Part shown: one piece after another, positions 20,655 to 30,834 of the stretch
Position numbering within the stretch: position 1 is the stretch's first letter
Layout of the letters: each line of letters starts with the position of its first letter
Assembly (NCBI GenBank): GCA_035079385.1
Contig: JAVHKY010000071.1
Span: forward strand, 3,846,001 to 3,910,000
DNA from: Aspidiotus rigidus
Lineage: Eukaryota; Arthropoda; Insecta; Hemiptera; Diaspididae
DNA length: 64,000 nt
Direction: 5' to 3'
Made by a program: the position numbers and the translations under genes
Notes under the pieces: generated by a model
What the model saw: the letters and a program-made list of their open reading frames with translations, nothing else
Told to the model about the DNA's origin: nothing
Database searches by the model: none

Positions 20655-20995
20655 GAATATATCAAACAAGATCCCACTCTTGAGAAGTTTTCAAAAAACT
20701 CACGCAGTCGCGTGAGTAGTACACGACTTTTCTTCTCACAATGCAAATATCATTGAGAGAGTCACTTCTTCCCTTTAGATTAAATACCAATGACCTGTCA
20801 ATGAAGCCAAATATTTGTAGAATGAACAATAAAACTGAGTTCATAAATTCTATCACTATGACGCCACATCAACTGATAACAGAGTAAAAATACCTATAAT
20901 CAAATAAGGAAACCTGAATTTTGTTTTAATTTAGGCTAGGAGTCATCTGAAACCTACGAAATGTCTCCAGAAAATTCACTCCCTCTTCCCCTGTC
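20655..20995 (-). repeat. Family J repeat, copy 2
   Basis: Inverse of 8330-8665. The conserved palindrome ACTCACGCAGTCGCGTGAGT lies at 20698-20717, and the module AAACCTGAATTTTG..AGTCATCTGAAACCTACGAAA at about 20910-20965. Confidence 0.7.
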
Positions 20996-21044
20996 CACAT
21001 TTGTTACAGGGCTATTACAGTTGTTTCTGCGACCTTTGCAAATT

Positions 21045-21262
21045 GATATTTCGATTACTCCCAATATACTTTCGACTCTCGAACCATATATGATAAAAGA
21101 GGGACTTGGAAAAATTTCCATCATATATGGCTCAAGAGTCGAAATTTTTTCAAGTCTCTCTCCTATCATATATGGCTAGAGAATCGAAATATTTTCCAAG
21201 TTTTTTGTTGGACGGCGCACGACAAATTTCTCAAGAAGCCCCCCATACAACGGTTTCCCTTT
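21045..21262. mobile_element. Family F fragment
   Basis: It contains three units of the CATATATGG..AGAGTCGAAATTTTTTC type. It ends with GGACGGCGCACGACAAATTT, then CCCCATACAACGGTTTCCCT, the right end of other F copies. It sits between the I and J repeats, which are closer together at 7.6-8.7 kb, so it looks inserted. Confidence 0.6.
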
Positions 21263-21410
21263 TAAAAATCCATCCAGTAGTTTTCGGAGATCCGCGGACA
21301 AAAAAAAATTATTTATGCCTAAATATAGGCCTATACGTACAAAGAAACCTGGTCCTTTTCAGGCTGAAAGTAATATAGGGCCTCCAAAGCGTCGGAGTAT
21401 ATACTGTATA
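21263..21410 (-). repeat. Family H fragment
   Basis: AAAATCCATCCAGTAGTTTTCGGAGATCCGCGGACAAAA at 21262-21300 is a piece of the H tandem unit. TTTTCAGGCTGAAAGTAA..GGGCCTCCAAAGCGTCGGAG at about 21355-21395 matches the H module, with a deletion between them. Confidence 0.5.
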
Positions 21411-21423
21411 TTATGTGAGTTTC

Positions 21424-22170
21424 TCAATTCTTTATCACCTCCGATTCCTGGCATCTCTTAATGCTGTCTCCAGCTGATATTCCTCTCGTGCACTCATAAA
21501 TTGTATTCTCGCTATCATCACTATTTTCTATGCAAACTCCATCCCAAGATTCTTCATCTGGGAATCCAGCTACAAGGAGATCCCTAAAAACTAAAAAAAT
21601 CAATGTCGAAGCCAAAGAAGCAACCAATCACCCACCAGTCAACCCCTCATTCCTTCCCCCACGCTTCAACAATTCCAAACGTATTAACAAAATACCTCAC
21701 TTTTCTAGCTAGAAAAGTCGGTAAAAATATAGCCTGGTTCATTCGTTAGTCTAACCTCAAATCTCACTCAAAAAAGCCAGTCTAAATGGAAAATGGTATT
21801 TCCACCTCCTGAGACACCTCAAATCAACTATGAACCACTATCAATTATGTATACATGAAAAAATGACTTGTAAATCAATAATTACCTAATTAAGAATAAA
21901 GTCACCATGGTAGTCTCGCATCGGCACACTTGATGAAGATTAAAAAAAAAATTGTACTTAATCATTCAAACTCAATTAATAATAATGAAAAAACGAACAA
22001 TCCGCCATTACATTGCCACTATCCGTTCAAAAACAAATTTAACAAACCTAATAAAATTTGACAAAACAAAATTCAAGGCTCGACTAGGGGCTGTGGGAAG
22101 CGAGATACAAGTGTACTAAATTTGAATGAAATATCATCGAAAATAAAATTCAATGGACCCCTTGGTTAAG
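21424..22170 (-). repeat. Family I repeat, copy 2, with peptide-like open frames
   Basis: Inverse of 7640-8260 and in the same sense as 60162-60572. The minus strand is open from 21627 to 21424 and ends IYECTRGISAGDSIKRCQES, EVIKN, stop; it has no ATG. The plus strand has an ATG at 21530 and reads SQDSSSGNPATRRSLKTKKI and onward to HFSS. The conserved hairpin (CACTTTTCTAGCTAGAAAAGTC) is at 21700-21721. The part to 22170 (a CCGCCATTACATTGCCACTA region, then GGGGCTGTGGGAAGCGAGAT) recurs at 23365-23515. Confidence 0.65.
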
Positions 22171-22295
22171 AATGAACCAAGAATGAACCTGTTGAATGAT
22201 AAAAGGTTCTTCATCACAATATACGTACTGATAAGAAAAGTGGTGAAAGGATTGGAAATATGCTTCTCGTAACGTAAGCAGCTACTCGTAATAGG

Positions 22296-22790
22296 ATGAG
22301 AAATTTTTCGAAAAAAATGGAAATTTCTCGAGAACTACTCATCCGATTCTCAAAAAAATTGCAGGTGCACATGTTCAGATATATTACTACAATATGGACA
22401 AGTTACAAAAAAATCCATCGGGTAGTTTCAGAGGAGTTCCGCGGACAAAAAGATACTCGAAATACTGAGAAATTTCTCAACAAATTGAAGATTTCTCGAG
22501 AACCACTCATCCGATTCTCAAAAAAATTGCAGGTGCACATCTTCAGATATACTACTACAATATGGCCAAGTTACAAAAAAATCCATCGGGTAGTTTCGGA
22601 GGAGTTCCACGGACAAAAAAATTTTATACATATATAAGGATACCTGAAATTTTTCTATTAGTCTCAGGATGATCTAGGACCTCTAAAACGTCGAGAAAAT
22701 TCTTTCCCGGGCTTCGCCGTCACAATTGTGTCGGAATTGTCTCGGGAGTAATACCTGACTTTTCATTTGAAAAGTCGGTAAAAAAAGAAG
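22296..22790 (-). repeat. Family H hairpin-ended repeat, near-complete inverse copy
   Basis: Two tandem copies, about 172 bp apart, of the unit running from TTTCTCGAGAAC to GGAGTTCCGCGGACAAAA. Then come ATACCTGAAATTTTTCTATT, CTAGGACCTCTAAAACGTCG and the hairpin end ACCTGACTTTTCATTTGAAA, AGTCGGTAAAAA at about 22755-22785. It mirrors copy 1 at 6655-7095. The plus-strand frame is open for 113 codons across both units but resembles no known protein. Confidence 0.7.
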
Positions 22791-22844
22791 AATGTTCGAT
22801 TAAAATATTGTCCTAGTAAGTACGTGGTTCAGACATAATGTTCA

Positions 22845-23165
22845 GAAAAACACTCACGCAGTCGCGTGAGTAGTACACGACTTTTCCTCTCACAATGCAA
22901 AAATCATTCAGGGAGTCACTCCCTCTCTTTAAATTAAATACCAATAATCTGTCAATCATGCCAAATATTTGTAGAATGAACAATAAAACTCAGTTTATAA
23001 ATTCTATCACTATGACATCACATCAACTGATAACAGAGTAAGCATACCTATAATCTAATAAGGAAACCTGAATTTTGTTTTAATTTAGGGTAGGAGTCAT
23101 CTAAAATCTACGAAACGTCTCCAGAAAAACGACCCCCCCTCTCCCTGCCCAAACTGCTACGAGGC
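22845..23165 (-). repeat. Family J repeat, copy 3
   Basis: Inverse of 8330-8665. Palindrome at 22852-22871 and the same module order. About 85-90% identical to copies 1 and 2 by eye. Confidence 0.7.
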
Positions 23166-23530
23166 TATAACAGTTGTTTAATTGAAAATAATCTTTCCAT
23201 TTCCTGAGACACCTCAAATCAACTATGAACCACTATCAATTATGCAGAAGTCACCGACGTAGTCTAGCAGCATACTTGATGAAGACTAAAAAATTGTACT
23301 CAATCATTCAAACTCAAAGTTTTCACTATCGAGTATGACTAATGATAATGAAAAAAAATGAACAATCCGCCATTGCCACTAACCGTTCAAAAACAAATTT
23401 ACAAAACAAAAATTCAACAAAACAAAATTCAAGGCTCTAGGGGCTGTGGGAAGCGAGATATAAGGGTACTAAATTTGAATAAAATATAATCGAAAATAAA
23501 ATAAAACAAACATGAGGTAAGCAGGTAATC
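23166..23530 (-). repeat. Family I repeat, partial copy lacking the peptide segment
   Basis: TTTCCATTTCCTGAGACACC, then TCAAATCAACTATGAACCAC onward, match copy 2 from about 21805. The hairpin and peptide-like half are missing, and the copy abuts J directly. Confidence 0.6.
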
Positions 23531-23564
23531 TTTAGTTAACATAATAAAGGAATTACCTTCCCTT

Positions 23565-23820
23565 ATCTTATATAGGTCGACATTTTTTCAAGTCCCGCCT
23601 CTATCATATATAGCTCGAAAGTCGAAATTATTCCAAATCCTATTCCTATCATATATAGCCCGAGTGTCAACCCCCTCTCCCTCTTCACCTTGCTACGGGT
23701 GTAATACTTCATTTTTCTAGTAAGAAAAGTCGGTAAAAAAACTTACGAAACGTCTCAAGAAAATTCACTCTCCCTCCCCCTGGCCACATTGTTACGAGGC
23801 TGTCGTATAGTAATGATAAT
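23565..23820. repeat. F fragment followed by a hairpin-ended J/H fragment
   Basis: Positions 23575-23680 hold two to three F units (AAAGTCGAAATTATTCCAAA). Positions 23700-23745 hold the hairpin end (TTTTTCTAGTAAGAAAAGTC, then GGTAAAAAA). It is followed by the ACGAAACGTCTC..CCCTCCCCCTGGCCACAT module. Confidence 0.55.
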
Positions 23821-23847
23821 AATAGGCCTAAAATAGGCCTAATATAT

Positions 23848-24055
23848 TTTACTAGGCCTACAAGAAGTAGCTTGGAAAATGTCAAACCTTAGCCTTCATT
23901 ATACTAAGCTTAATAAATCATACTAGGCCTATAATACGTAGCCTAAAAAATTTCAAACTCCAGCCTTCATTATACTGGGCCTATACTGTACTACACCTCT
24001 AATGACTAACCCAAAAAATTTCGAATTTTAGCCTTCGTTATACTGGGCCTGACGC
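23848..24055. repeat. Tandem repeat, about 70-bp unit, three copies
   Basis: Units start TACTAGGCCT at about 23850 and 23921, and TACTACACCT at about 23989. Each contains a TAGCCTTC.TTATACT segment. The units are diverged. Confidence 0.7.
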
Positions 24056-24089
24056 TCCGATGAAACAGTAGAGGGGTAATGTATGTTCT

Positions 24090-24312
24090 AGGACAGTTCT
24101 GGATTTCTAAGACAGTTCTGGATTTCTAAGACAGTTCTGGATTTATAAGACATTTCTGGATTTCTAGGACAGTTCTGAATTTGTAGGGCAGTTCTGGATT
24201 TGTAGGGCAGTTCTGGATTTCTAAGACATTTCTGGATTTCTAGGACAGTTCTGGATTTCTAGGACAGTTCTGGATTTCTAAAACAGTTCTGGATTTTATG
24301 GCTTTCTAGGAC
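24090..24312. repeat. Minisatellite, 19-bp unit, about 11 copies
   Basis: The unit is GGACAGTTCTGGATTTCTA, with scattered changes (TTTGTAGGG, ACATTTCTGG). A stray unit (CTAGGACAGTTATGGATTCC) occurs at about 24457, past a 140-bp gap, and inside the end of the next open frame. Confidence 0.9.
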
Positions 24313-24440
24313 AGTTATGAATTTCTCACTTTTTTACTCATTTTCTTCGATCCTCAAGTTCCTATTTATGAGCTAGAAGCTGTCAAATTTTCTACTTTTT
24401 CACTCATATTTCAGCACTCTTAATCAATTCACAAAATTAC

Positions 24441-24695
24441 TCAAGTTTCATATTCTAGGACAGTTATGGATTCCTGCCCACACTGTTTATCAATTAATTT
24501 CAATTTATCATTATGTTTTTTCATTAATAAATTTTTACATGGTTTACAATAATACTGATTTTTACTAAATTCATCACTGCTTTTAAATTTCTGACATTTA
24601 GTACATAGATAAAGCTCTCCAGCATCAATAGCTGAAAATAAGTCCTCATCTTGTATTGTCTTATAAATTAAAATAGTTTTCTTAGATAGATTCAT
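24441..24695 (-). CDS. Small protein with two CxxC pairs (zinc-ribbon-like), unidentified
   Basis: The minus-strand frame has a real ATG and 84 codons. Its core, LYLCTKCQKFKSSDEFSKNQ followed by YYCKPCK, has C-x2-C and C-x2-C spaced about 17 residues apart. This pattern occurs in short zinc-binding proteins of phages and large DNA viruses and in HNH-type nucleases. The family is an inference from the motif only. The last residues are read through a copy of the neighbouring 19-bp minisatellite unit, so the C-terminus may have been altered. Composition is strongly A/T-biased at third codon positions. Neighbouring DNA to about 25.4 kb has a similar look. Confidence 0.4.
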   Translation of the reverse strand: MNLSKKTILIYKTIQDEDLFSAIDAGELYLCTKCQKFKSSDEFSKNQYYCKPCKNLLMKKHNDKLKLIDKQCGQESITVLEYET

Positions 24696-24719
24696 TCTTC
24701 TTATTTATATAGAAATTTT

Positions 24720-25020
24720 TTTAATAAGGAATTTTGTAAACAATGATCTAACAAAAACCTTCCCAAAATAGACATAAAACCTTCCCAAAATAGGTTGTTC
24801 CAAAAATAGACATAAAACATTTTTAAAATAGATATAAAATTAAAATATGTTAAAAATACATTCATAACCTTCTCAAAAAAGAATAAGTTCAAAAATAGAC
24901 ACAAAACCTTTTCAAAAACTCTTATGTCCAGAATAGACATAAAACCAACTTGAAACCTTCACAAAATCGACAAGAAACCTTCACAAAACCGACAAGAAAC
25001 CTTCCAAAATTAATCAATGT
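24720..25020. repeat. AT-rich degenerate tandem repeats (AAACCTTC.CAAAAT.GACA)
   Basis: Repeated 20-30-bp units such as AAAACCTTCCCAAAATAGAC, AAACCTTCACAAAATCGAC and AAACCTTCACAAAACCGAC. The hydrophobic minus-strand frame read through this is an artefact of the repeat. Confidence 0.7.
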
Positions 25021-25081
25021 AAAAAGTTCTGAAAAATGATTAGGCTTATTATGTAACATCTCTAAGATCAAGTTCTAGGCG

Positions 25082-25413
25082 TTAATTTTTTAATTTCTTA
25101 GGTTTTTGATTTATGACTGATTTTTCTGACTCACTAGTCTTTGCATAAATTCTTTCTATTTTATCTTTAGATGGAATATCTGAATCTTTGACAGCAACTC
25201 TTTTGTGAATTTATTACCAAAATCTATTTTCATTTCATCTACCTTCTTTTGAATTTTCATTAATTCTGAAACTGGTAGTAAATTGAATGATTTTGTTGTT
25301 TCAGATATATCTAAACCAGAATCATATTTGATAGGTTTAATTTGAGATTTTTCATTATATTTTTTAAGCAATCTATAATTTTCTTCTTTCAATTGTTTTT
25401 TCTCTTCTTCCAA
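25082..25413 (-). pseudogene. Charged, coiled-coil-like protein with one frameshift, unidentified
   Basis: The minus strand reads EEEKKQLKEENYRLLKKYNE, then LPVSELMKIQKKVDEMKIDF and NKFTKE. A stop follows in that frame at 25156. One base over, the sequence stays open with VKDSDIPSKDKIERIYAKTS and ends KPKKLKN, stop at 25082. A single one-base lesion near 25205 would therefore join two sensible halves of a protein of about 110 residues. The first half has heptad-like Leu/Ile spacing. No ATG is seen at the start (TTG), so the N-terminus is uncertain. No family is recognised. It may share an origin with the zinc-ribbon frame at 24441-24695. Confidence 0.35.
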
Positions 25414-25439
25414 ATGTTTACTACCTATTATTCAGAAGA

Positions 25440-27510
25440 TTTATTAAATCATTAATACTTTAAAAAGGAAAAGAAATAGAAGGGAAAACATTTGACAAGA
25501 CTGATGCGCATCAGATGTACTGGAGTGCACTGTATAACTATAGTATACCAAATAGTTGAAGATGCGTTTCAGAGTTGGAAGATGTTAAGAAATGCAAGTG
25601 TGGGAAAACTTTTATACCCGAGGAATTGGCAAGAATCAAGTCTACATGCGTACTTCAATTCGTGTACTGCATGTACATTTATACGGAGTAGATGATTACT
25701 AAATTCTCATCCGGTAGGTACGTATAGGTACAAATATGTATATACGGTATGTATATATCATATGATTACCTACTGCTATATAATGTTGATGTGCGTCGCT
25801 ACATAAAGTACTTACACGTCTACACAGTTCACGAGTAATTTTCTCTCTTCAGAATGTTAACAATCCATTTATGAGATCATTCCATTGAGAGAACCTTTCG
25901 AGGTTTCGTTTAGTCTCTGTGCACCGAAATTCTTTCACAAGAAAAAAGATACACGATATTTCTAAAAGTATGTATTTTTGTACTAAAAACGTAATACAGA
26001 AAACCTTCTGTATGAGAATTTTTCGACGTACTGTACACATATTTATGACAATATAATTACTTATATGGACGACGACAAGATGTGACTTTACGGCCACGCG
26101 TTATCCATACCTACTCAGTTGGACTATACCCGATGTGTCCACAAAAGTCAACATTTACACGAATACAAGTAGAGATACTGACCGCGTGGTAGGTCCCTAC
26201 AATTTCTATCTTACGTTTCGAATCCCAAGTTACAATATTTATTGAGCGCATACGAGGATAATACAGATAAATAATTATTAGAGTAGTGTTTCACAGAACA
26301 AAAGTTCTCTCTCTCTCTTTTCTTTCTTTTGTTTACAAAATATGGATACAATCTCCAGGTAACCATAATGTAATAAAAATATACAGCGTATATTTTGTAT
26401 TATGCACATTTGCATTAAGTTACTAAACACTTTCATTTACTCTCATCAAAGGAATATTTTTTTCGAGTATCATAAAAGAATACTTATCTAATTCACCTGC
26501 GGAATTTCAAAAAAGTAACGCGCCAATACAATGGGAATTGTTTCGGTCACCTAGAGTATTGCTGCACTTTATAATCAAATTCGGACCGCTATGATTAAAT
26601 CACGAACGATCACTAAAATTTTTCGTATACTTAATGAGATAGCTTGGCGTGCATCTTGATAAAGAAAAAAAAAAAAAAGTTTGATCCTCTACCTGATCAA
26701 AAAAATCATTCATCACATCTATCACTTCAAGAAGATGTACGCGGCAAAAGTATGTGAAGAAGCAAGCTACAGTCTCTTAACATGGTCTTACTTCGGCAAC
26801 GAAATTTTTGACGCATCTATCGCACTGATAAGAAACTTCAGTAAAAACTACCCCACAGATGTTGAAAAAATTTGACGAATGGTTTTTCACACGTTCCATG
26901 TCTTTGTTCTGACCTCCTCCCTAATTCCAAAATTTGTGTCCATACGACCGTACATCCGTACATCCTTACGATCATGACCTTTGACCTTTATGGAATTTAG
27001 GCCAACCTCTCCCCGCACCTAATTCTCCAATTTGTATCCGATCCTTCGTCCATACGACTAACATCATACTAGGCTAAGATTGGGGACGAGTGGGCAGAGT
27101 GAGTAAGCCCCGAAAGCAAATAGCTCAACATACACTACATTCATCCTGGGTTAAGAAAAGGCGTAAACAGTTGTAGCTTAACATACAATATACTATTCTC
27201 CGTTGAGAAGGGTGAATAGATTACATAGGAACGTAACAGTTTTCAGCAGAAAGCAAATGACACTAGAAGAAAAGATATCCCGAATTGTTTAAACATGTAG
27301 ATAGAAAAAATTAATAAATGAAACATAATATAAAGTCCGAAAGTAAATAAAATTTAGAGGTCCGAGATAATTAAAAGAAAAAATAATAGTACATATTGAT
27401 AATTTTATTTTTTTTTCTAAATAAAACAGAAATAATTTAGAACACGGTAACTGAATAAATCTAAGATACACAAGTACACTTGTTATCACTTGTTAAACGT
27501 TAGGTGCACG
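25440..27510. other. Long stretch without recognised features
   Basis: AT-rich, with a short CT tract near 26308-26335 and an A13 run near 26665. The frames at 25849-26097 (minus) and 26681-26875 (plus) carry no recognisable domain. Confidence 0.4.
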
Positions 27511-27740
27511 GAGAAAAAACTATAGTTAATTTGACTAAGAATATAGTAAAGCCGGTCCAGTCACGATTTTTTAGTCAAAACTACTGAGCAATTTCAGTAA
27601 TATTTAGTTTTATTCACTACTTTTTCTCGTAAGTATAACTATATTTTTCAGTCGTTATAACTATAATCTTCGACTGGACCGACTTTACTATATTTTTTAG
27701 TTAAAAGTACCACCAAAATTTTTCTCAGTGTGCAACCGGG
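27510..27740. mobile_element. MITE with subterminal inverted repeats
   Basis: The left arm GCACGGAGAAAAA...ATAGTAAAGCCGGTCCAGTC is matched, inverted, by the right arm GACTGGACCGACTTTACTAT...TTTTTCTCAGTGTGC. Length is about 230 bp, with no coding potential. The CACTGAGA-like ends resemble the elements at 33010, 38475 and 55985. Confidence 0.65.
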
Positions 27741-27934
27741 TTCGGAAGTGCTGGCGGACCACCATCGACGGGCGAAAGATTAAACTAAGGGAAAATAACA
27801 AAGAGAGGTACCATGTCGGAGATCTAAAATAAATGGTGAAACCAAAATGAACGTGAATTATGAGTCAGCGATAGATTCGTGAAAATTATACAAGTATCGA
27901 ATGCAAGGAGAGATGAATGTCACCGTGAGGTCGA

Positions 27935-28345
27935 TTAAGAGTTTGAGTTTGGAGACTGAATAGCTGCAACAATTTCCACCTCCTCGAGCTGGTTCATAAG
28001 TTTGCTTTCGGCACACGGGCGGATGAGTTCAGCATCAACTGCGGAGAGGGGATGAAGTTCTTCTATACACAGTGGGCAGCCATCGTAAAATTCTGTAGTT
28101 TATTGTTATTGTGTGCCGACTTATGTTCAGATAGTCTAATGAGGGAAGATCTGCCTGTCTGACCCACATAGAAGGAGTCACAAGTACCACAGGTGAGACG
28201 GTAAATTCTAGATTGTTTCTCCACGGAAACTGGATCCTCAGCGATGAATCTAGGCGGTTAAGGTAAGAAAGGGATAGAAGCCAACACTGTATCCATATTT
28301 CTTCACTTCTCATCCGTTTTGTAGTGACAATTTACCGAAGTAAGA
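27935..28345 (-). pseudogene. Penelope-like element GIY-YIG domain and C-terminus
   Basis: The minus strand reads IYRLTCGTCDSFYVGQTGRS, then LIRLSEHKSAHNNNK. This is the GIY-YIG core with its C..C pair, the YVGQTGR turn and the R..EH helix. After a one-base shift it continues YDGCPLCIEELHPL, then VDAELIRPCAESKLMNQLEE and VEIVAAIQ, to a stop at 27937-27935. A closely similar segment on the plus strand lies at 29290-29490, so the two fragments form an inverted pair. Confidence 0.75.
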
Positions 28346-28599
28346 GGGCCGGATCCAAAGTACGGTGCTTTCAGACGCTAATCGAGGCCGCTGGATATGT
28401 CGACGAGGATTGTTTTCTTGATGTGCTCTCTTTTTTCCGCAGGGTGGATAGCAAATTTCTGGTTTTCTTGTAGAAGAGCTAGTTCATCTGAAAAAACGTT
28501 CACTTGCGATAGATTTAACGACGGTGGAGCTTATATGAGGGGGGAGGAGAAGAAGAGTTGGTGTTTTTTTCAAAGTTTAGCAACAAGCTTTCCAGAATT

Positions 28600-28810
28600 C
28601 TCAACACCTATTTCCTTCTGTCAAGGGGGCAATATCTGCAGTTTCAGGAAGAAAACGTTCCGGTTTCCTGATGGACTTCCAATGGGTTGTTCTTTATTTT
28701 CTATTGTCGCTGAGGTGTTTATGGACCACATGGAAGAACAACTTATAACAAACTCTTTGACGGATCTGCCCTTCTACCGTAGGTATGTAAATGATGGTAC
28801 TGGGATTTGA
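28600..28810 (+). pseudogene. Penelope-like reverse transcriptase fragment (motifs B and C)
   Basis: The plus strand reads FRKKTFRFPDGLPMGCSLFS, then IVAEVFMDHMEEQL and DLPFYRRYVNDGTGI. DGLPMG.....I.AE.FMDH.E is a strong PLE RT signature. The catalytic YVDD motif reads YVND, so one Asp is lost. The frame upstream of 28600 is not convincing. The sequence continues into the PLE C-terminal half after frame changes. Confidence 0.75.
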
Positions 28811-29495
28811 TCGGGTTTTAAAGGTTCTCTTCGCCAATTACTTGAATCCATGAACCATTTCACCCATCCATGGAGTTCTCTCTGGAGACAGGAAGCACTT
28901 TCCTTCCGTTCCTTGACCTCATTCTCCATCCCGTACGCCATTCTACTTCCCTCGTCATCAATTTCGTCATCTACAAGAAGATCAAATATACAGGAGTTTC
29001 CATACATAATTAGTCTCTCCATCTTCGGCGACACAAACACGCCATAATCAATCACAACATTCACAGACTCCTTAAACTTCCTTTTTCTCCTTCGGCGAAA
29101 CAAGAAGAACTCAAACACATTATGGTTACAGCTATGGCCTACACCTTGATATTTTTGCTATACTAAGACGTAAGAGCCTTCGCCTCCAATTAGAGCAACC
29201 CGCCCCCACTGCTACTACTCTTATAATCAACCGTCCGAAATGGATTAGGCCCTCGTACAACGGTAAATTGTCACTACAAAACAAACGAGAAATGAAGAAA
29301 TGTGGATACAGTGTTGGCTTCTATCCCTTTCTTACCATTAACCCCCTAGATTCATCGCTGAGGATCCGGTCCCCGTGAAAAAACAATTTACCGTCTCAAC
29401 TGTGGCACATGTGTCTCCTTTTACGTGGGTCAGACAGGCAGATCTTCCCTCATTAGACTATCTGAACATTAGTCGACACACAATAATAATAAGCC
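28811..29495 (+). pseudogene. Penelope-like element: RT end, linker and GIY-YIG fragment
   Basis: Across several frames one can read SGFKGSLRQLLESMNHFTHP, then STFLPFLDLILHP, then a thumb and linker with HRLLKLPFSPSAKQEELKHI, and finally IYRLNCGTCVSFYVGQTGRS with LIRLSEH and a stop at about 29490. The last segment nearly duplicates 28345-28100 inverted. There are multiple indels and stops. Confidence 0.7.
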
Positions 29496-30373
29496 ACAAA
29501 AACAGATTTCTAAGCGTATCAATATTCCAGTTACATACATATCTTAATTTGCGCAGTCGTCCAAAGCGTGCAGTAAGCAGAAAGATGGGTGCAATTAGCA
29601 ACTGCTTTGCTTAATGCGTGCAATCAATAGACAAAAATCCATCTTCGACACGTATTGGGCAGTAATTTTCTGCAAAATGAGTGTTTTGAATAAGTAAATC
29701 AACATTTTATCAAATCAACATTTTATCACAACCACTTCAGAAAAAGAAAATACAAACGAAGTGATTATCCGTAGGTACATGTACGACAAGTAAAACGTTA
29801 TCCGTAAATCTACACATGTACTAACGGGTAAGACAGCATAATGTCGAACAAGAAGTACGTATCTCTGACGGAACAATTTCTCAACAACTGGCACACATGC
29901 AAGGATCATCGGAATACTTTATCTGTTAAATATCTTTTTTTTAAAGATAAGGTGTGTCGGTGAAAAACCGCTTTTAGTAAGGTGTGCTCGCTTCGGAGTC
30001 TGGTGAAGGATTGATTTTTCTCTTTTCATGTGATTACCAAGTCACTTCCCTTACGAGTAATAGGGAGTTTTTCGGATTTGTCATCTATTGTGTCTCATTC
30101 TTAAGATAAGGTGACGTCATTTCATAATTGTATTGCATGCTTAACATTATTATCTACTTGGTCCAACGACTTCAACCGAAGAAGCAGAATTGCCCGCCGG
30201 TACGTAGACTTGCCGAAACTAAATTTTTCTCTATATGACACCCCGGAAGCATTGAGTTCACGCCCCAAGTAGGTACAACAAAATTTTACCAGTGATGCTA
30301 AACATAGCGACGTTAGCTGCCAATCACGGCACCACACAATTCCGAAGGAAGCAGAGACATTTGTAAAGGGTGA
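29496..30373. other. No feature recognised
   Basis: No domain or repeat match. A long minus-strand frame at 30122-30610 is antisense to the zinc-finger frame below and looks like its shadow. Confidence 0.4.
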
Positions 30374-30834
30374 CGTGATATTACATTCGCGTCGCCGAAG
30401 ACATCGAGGCATGAGGAGCGACAGGAAGATGTGGCGGACAAAAAAGAAGAAACGTGTCCTGCAACAGAAAGTGTGCTTCGTACGAATCCGCCTACTGCAT
30501 TTCAAAGTCTTCAATTCAGGAAAAAAGTGAAGGCTAGAGGACGGCCAAAACGAAGTGAACGACAGTTGTGTTCCTTCGATAAGGGTACTGTTGACAGAGG
30601 AGCAGCACAAATTACCCGTCGAGGGAGGAAACGCACCGGCAGCGGCATAGTGACTTCGTTTAAGCGACGACGTTACTCCCGGCCACGTAAAGGAACTCCT
30701 CAGTACTGCCCGGTCTGCAATTCCTCAATTCACAGTGATGAGACGGGAGTGGCCTTCACTGATTGCTGCCTGACGCTAATCCACGCAGAGTGTTTAAGTG
30801 AGCTCGATTACTGCCCCGACTGCAACGCTTGAAG
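30374..30834 (+). CDS. AT-hook and C-terminal RING/PHD-like zinc-finger protein, possible transposase tail or host exon
   Basis: The plus-strand frame is open from 30374 to TGA at 30832-30834 without a clear ATG near its start. It carries a basic AT-hook-like core (KARGRPKRSERQ) and a second basic block (RRGRKRTGSG). It ends in a cysteine-rich module, YCPVCNSSIHSDETGVAFTD, CCLTLIHAECLSELDYCPDC. The C-x2-C ... H-x2-C ... C-x2-C layout suggests a RING or PHD fold. Six bases after the stop comes a good splice-donor match (AG then GTAAGA), so the stop may sit in a spliced transcript. GC content is higher than the flanks. A C-terminal tail of a SWIM/MULE-type transposase is an alternative. Confidence 0.45.

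Noticed and set aside
23848..24312. CRISPR-like array
   Set aside because: The units are contiguous without unique spacers; these are ordinary tandem repeats in a eukaryotic sequence.
24701..24940. Hydrophobic, membrane-like minus-strand frame
   Set aside because: The apparent repeats in the peptide follow the DNA repeat unit; no independent coding signal.
30122..30610. 162-codon minus-strand frame
   Set aside because: It lies antisense to the AT-hook/zinc-finger frame, which has recognisable motifs. The antisense frame has none.
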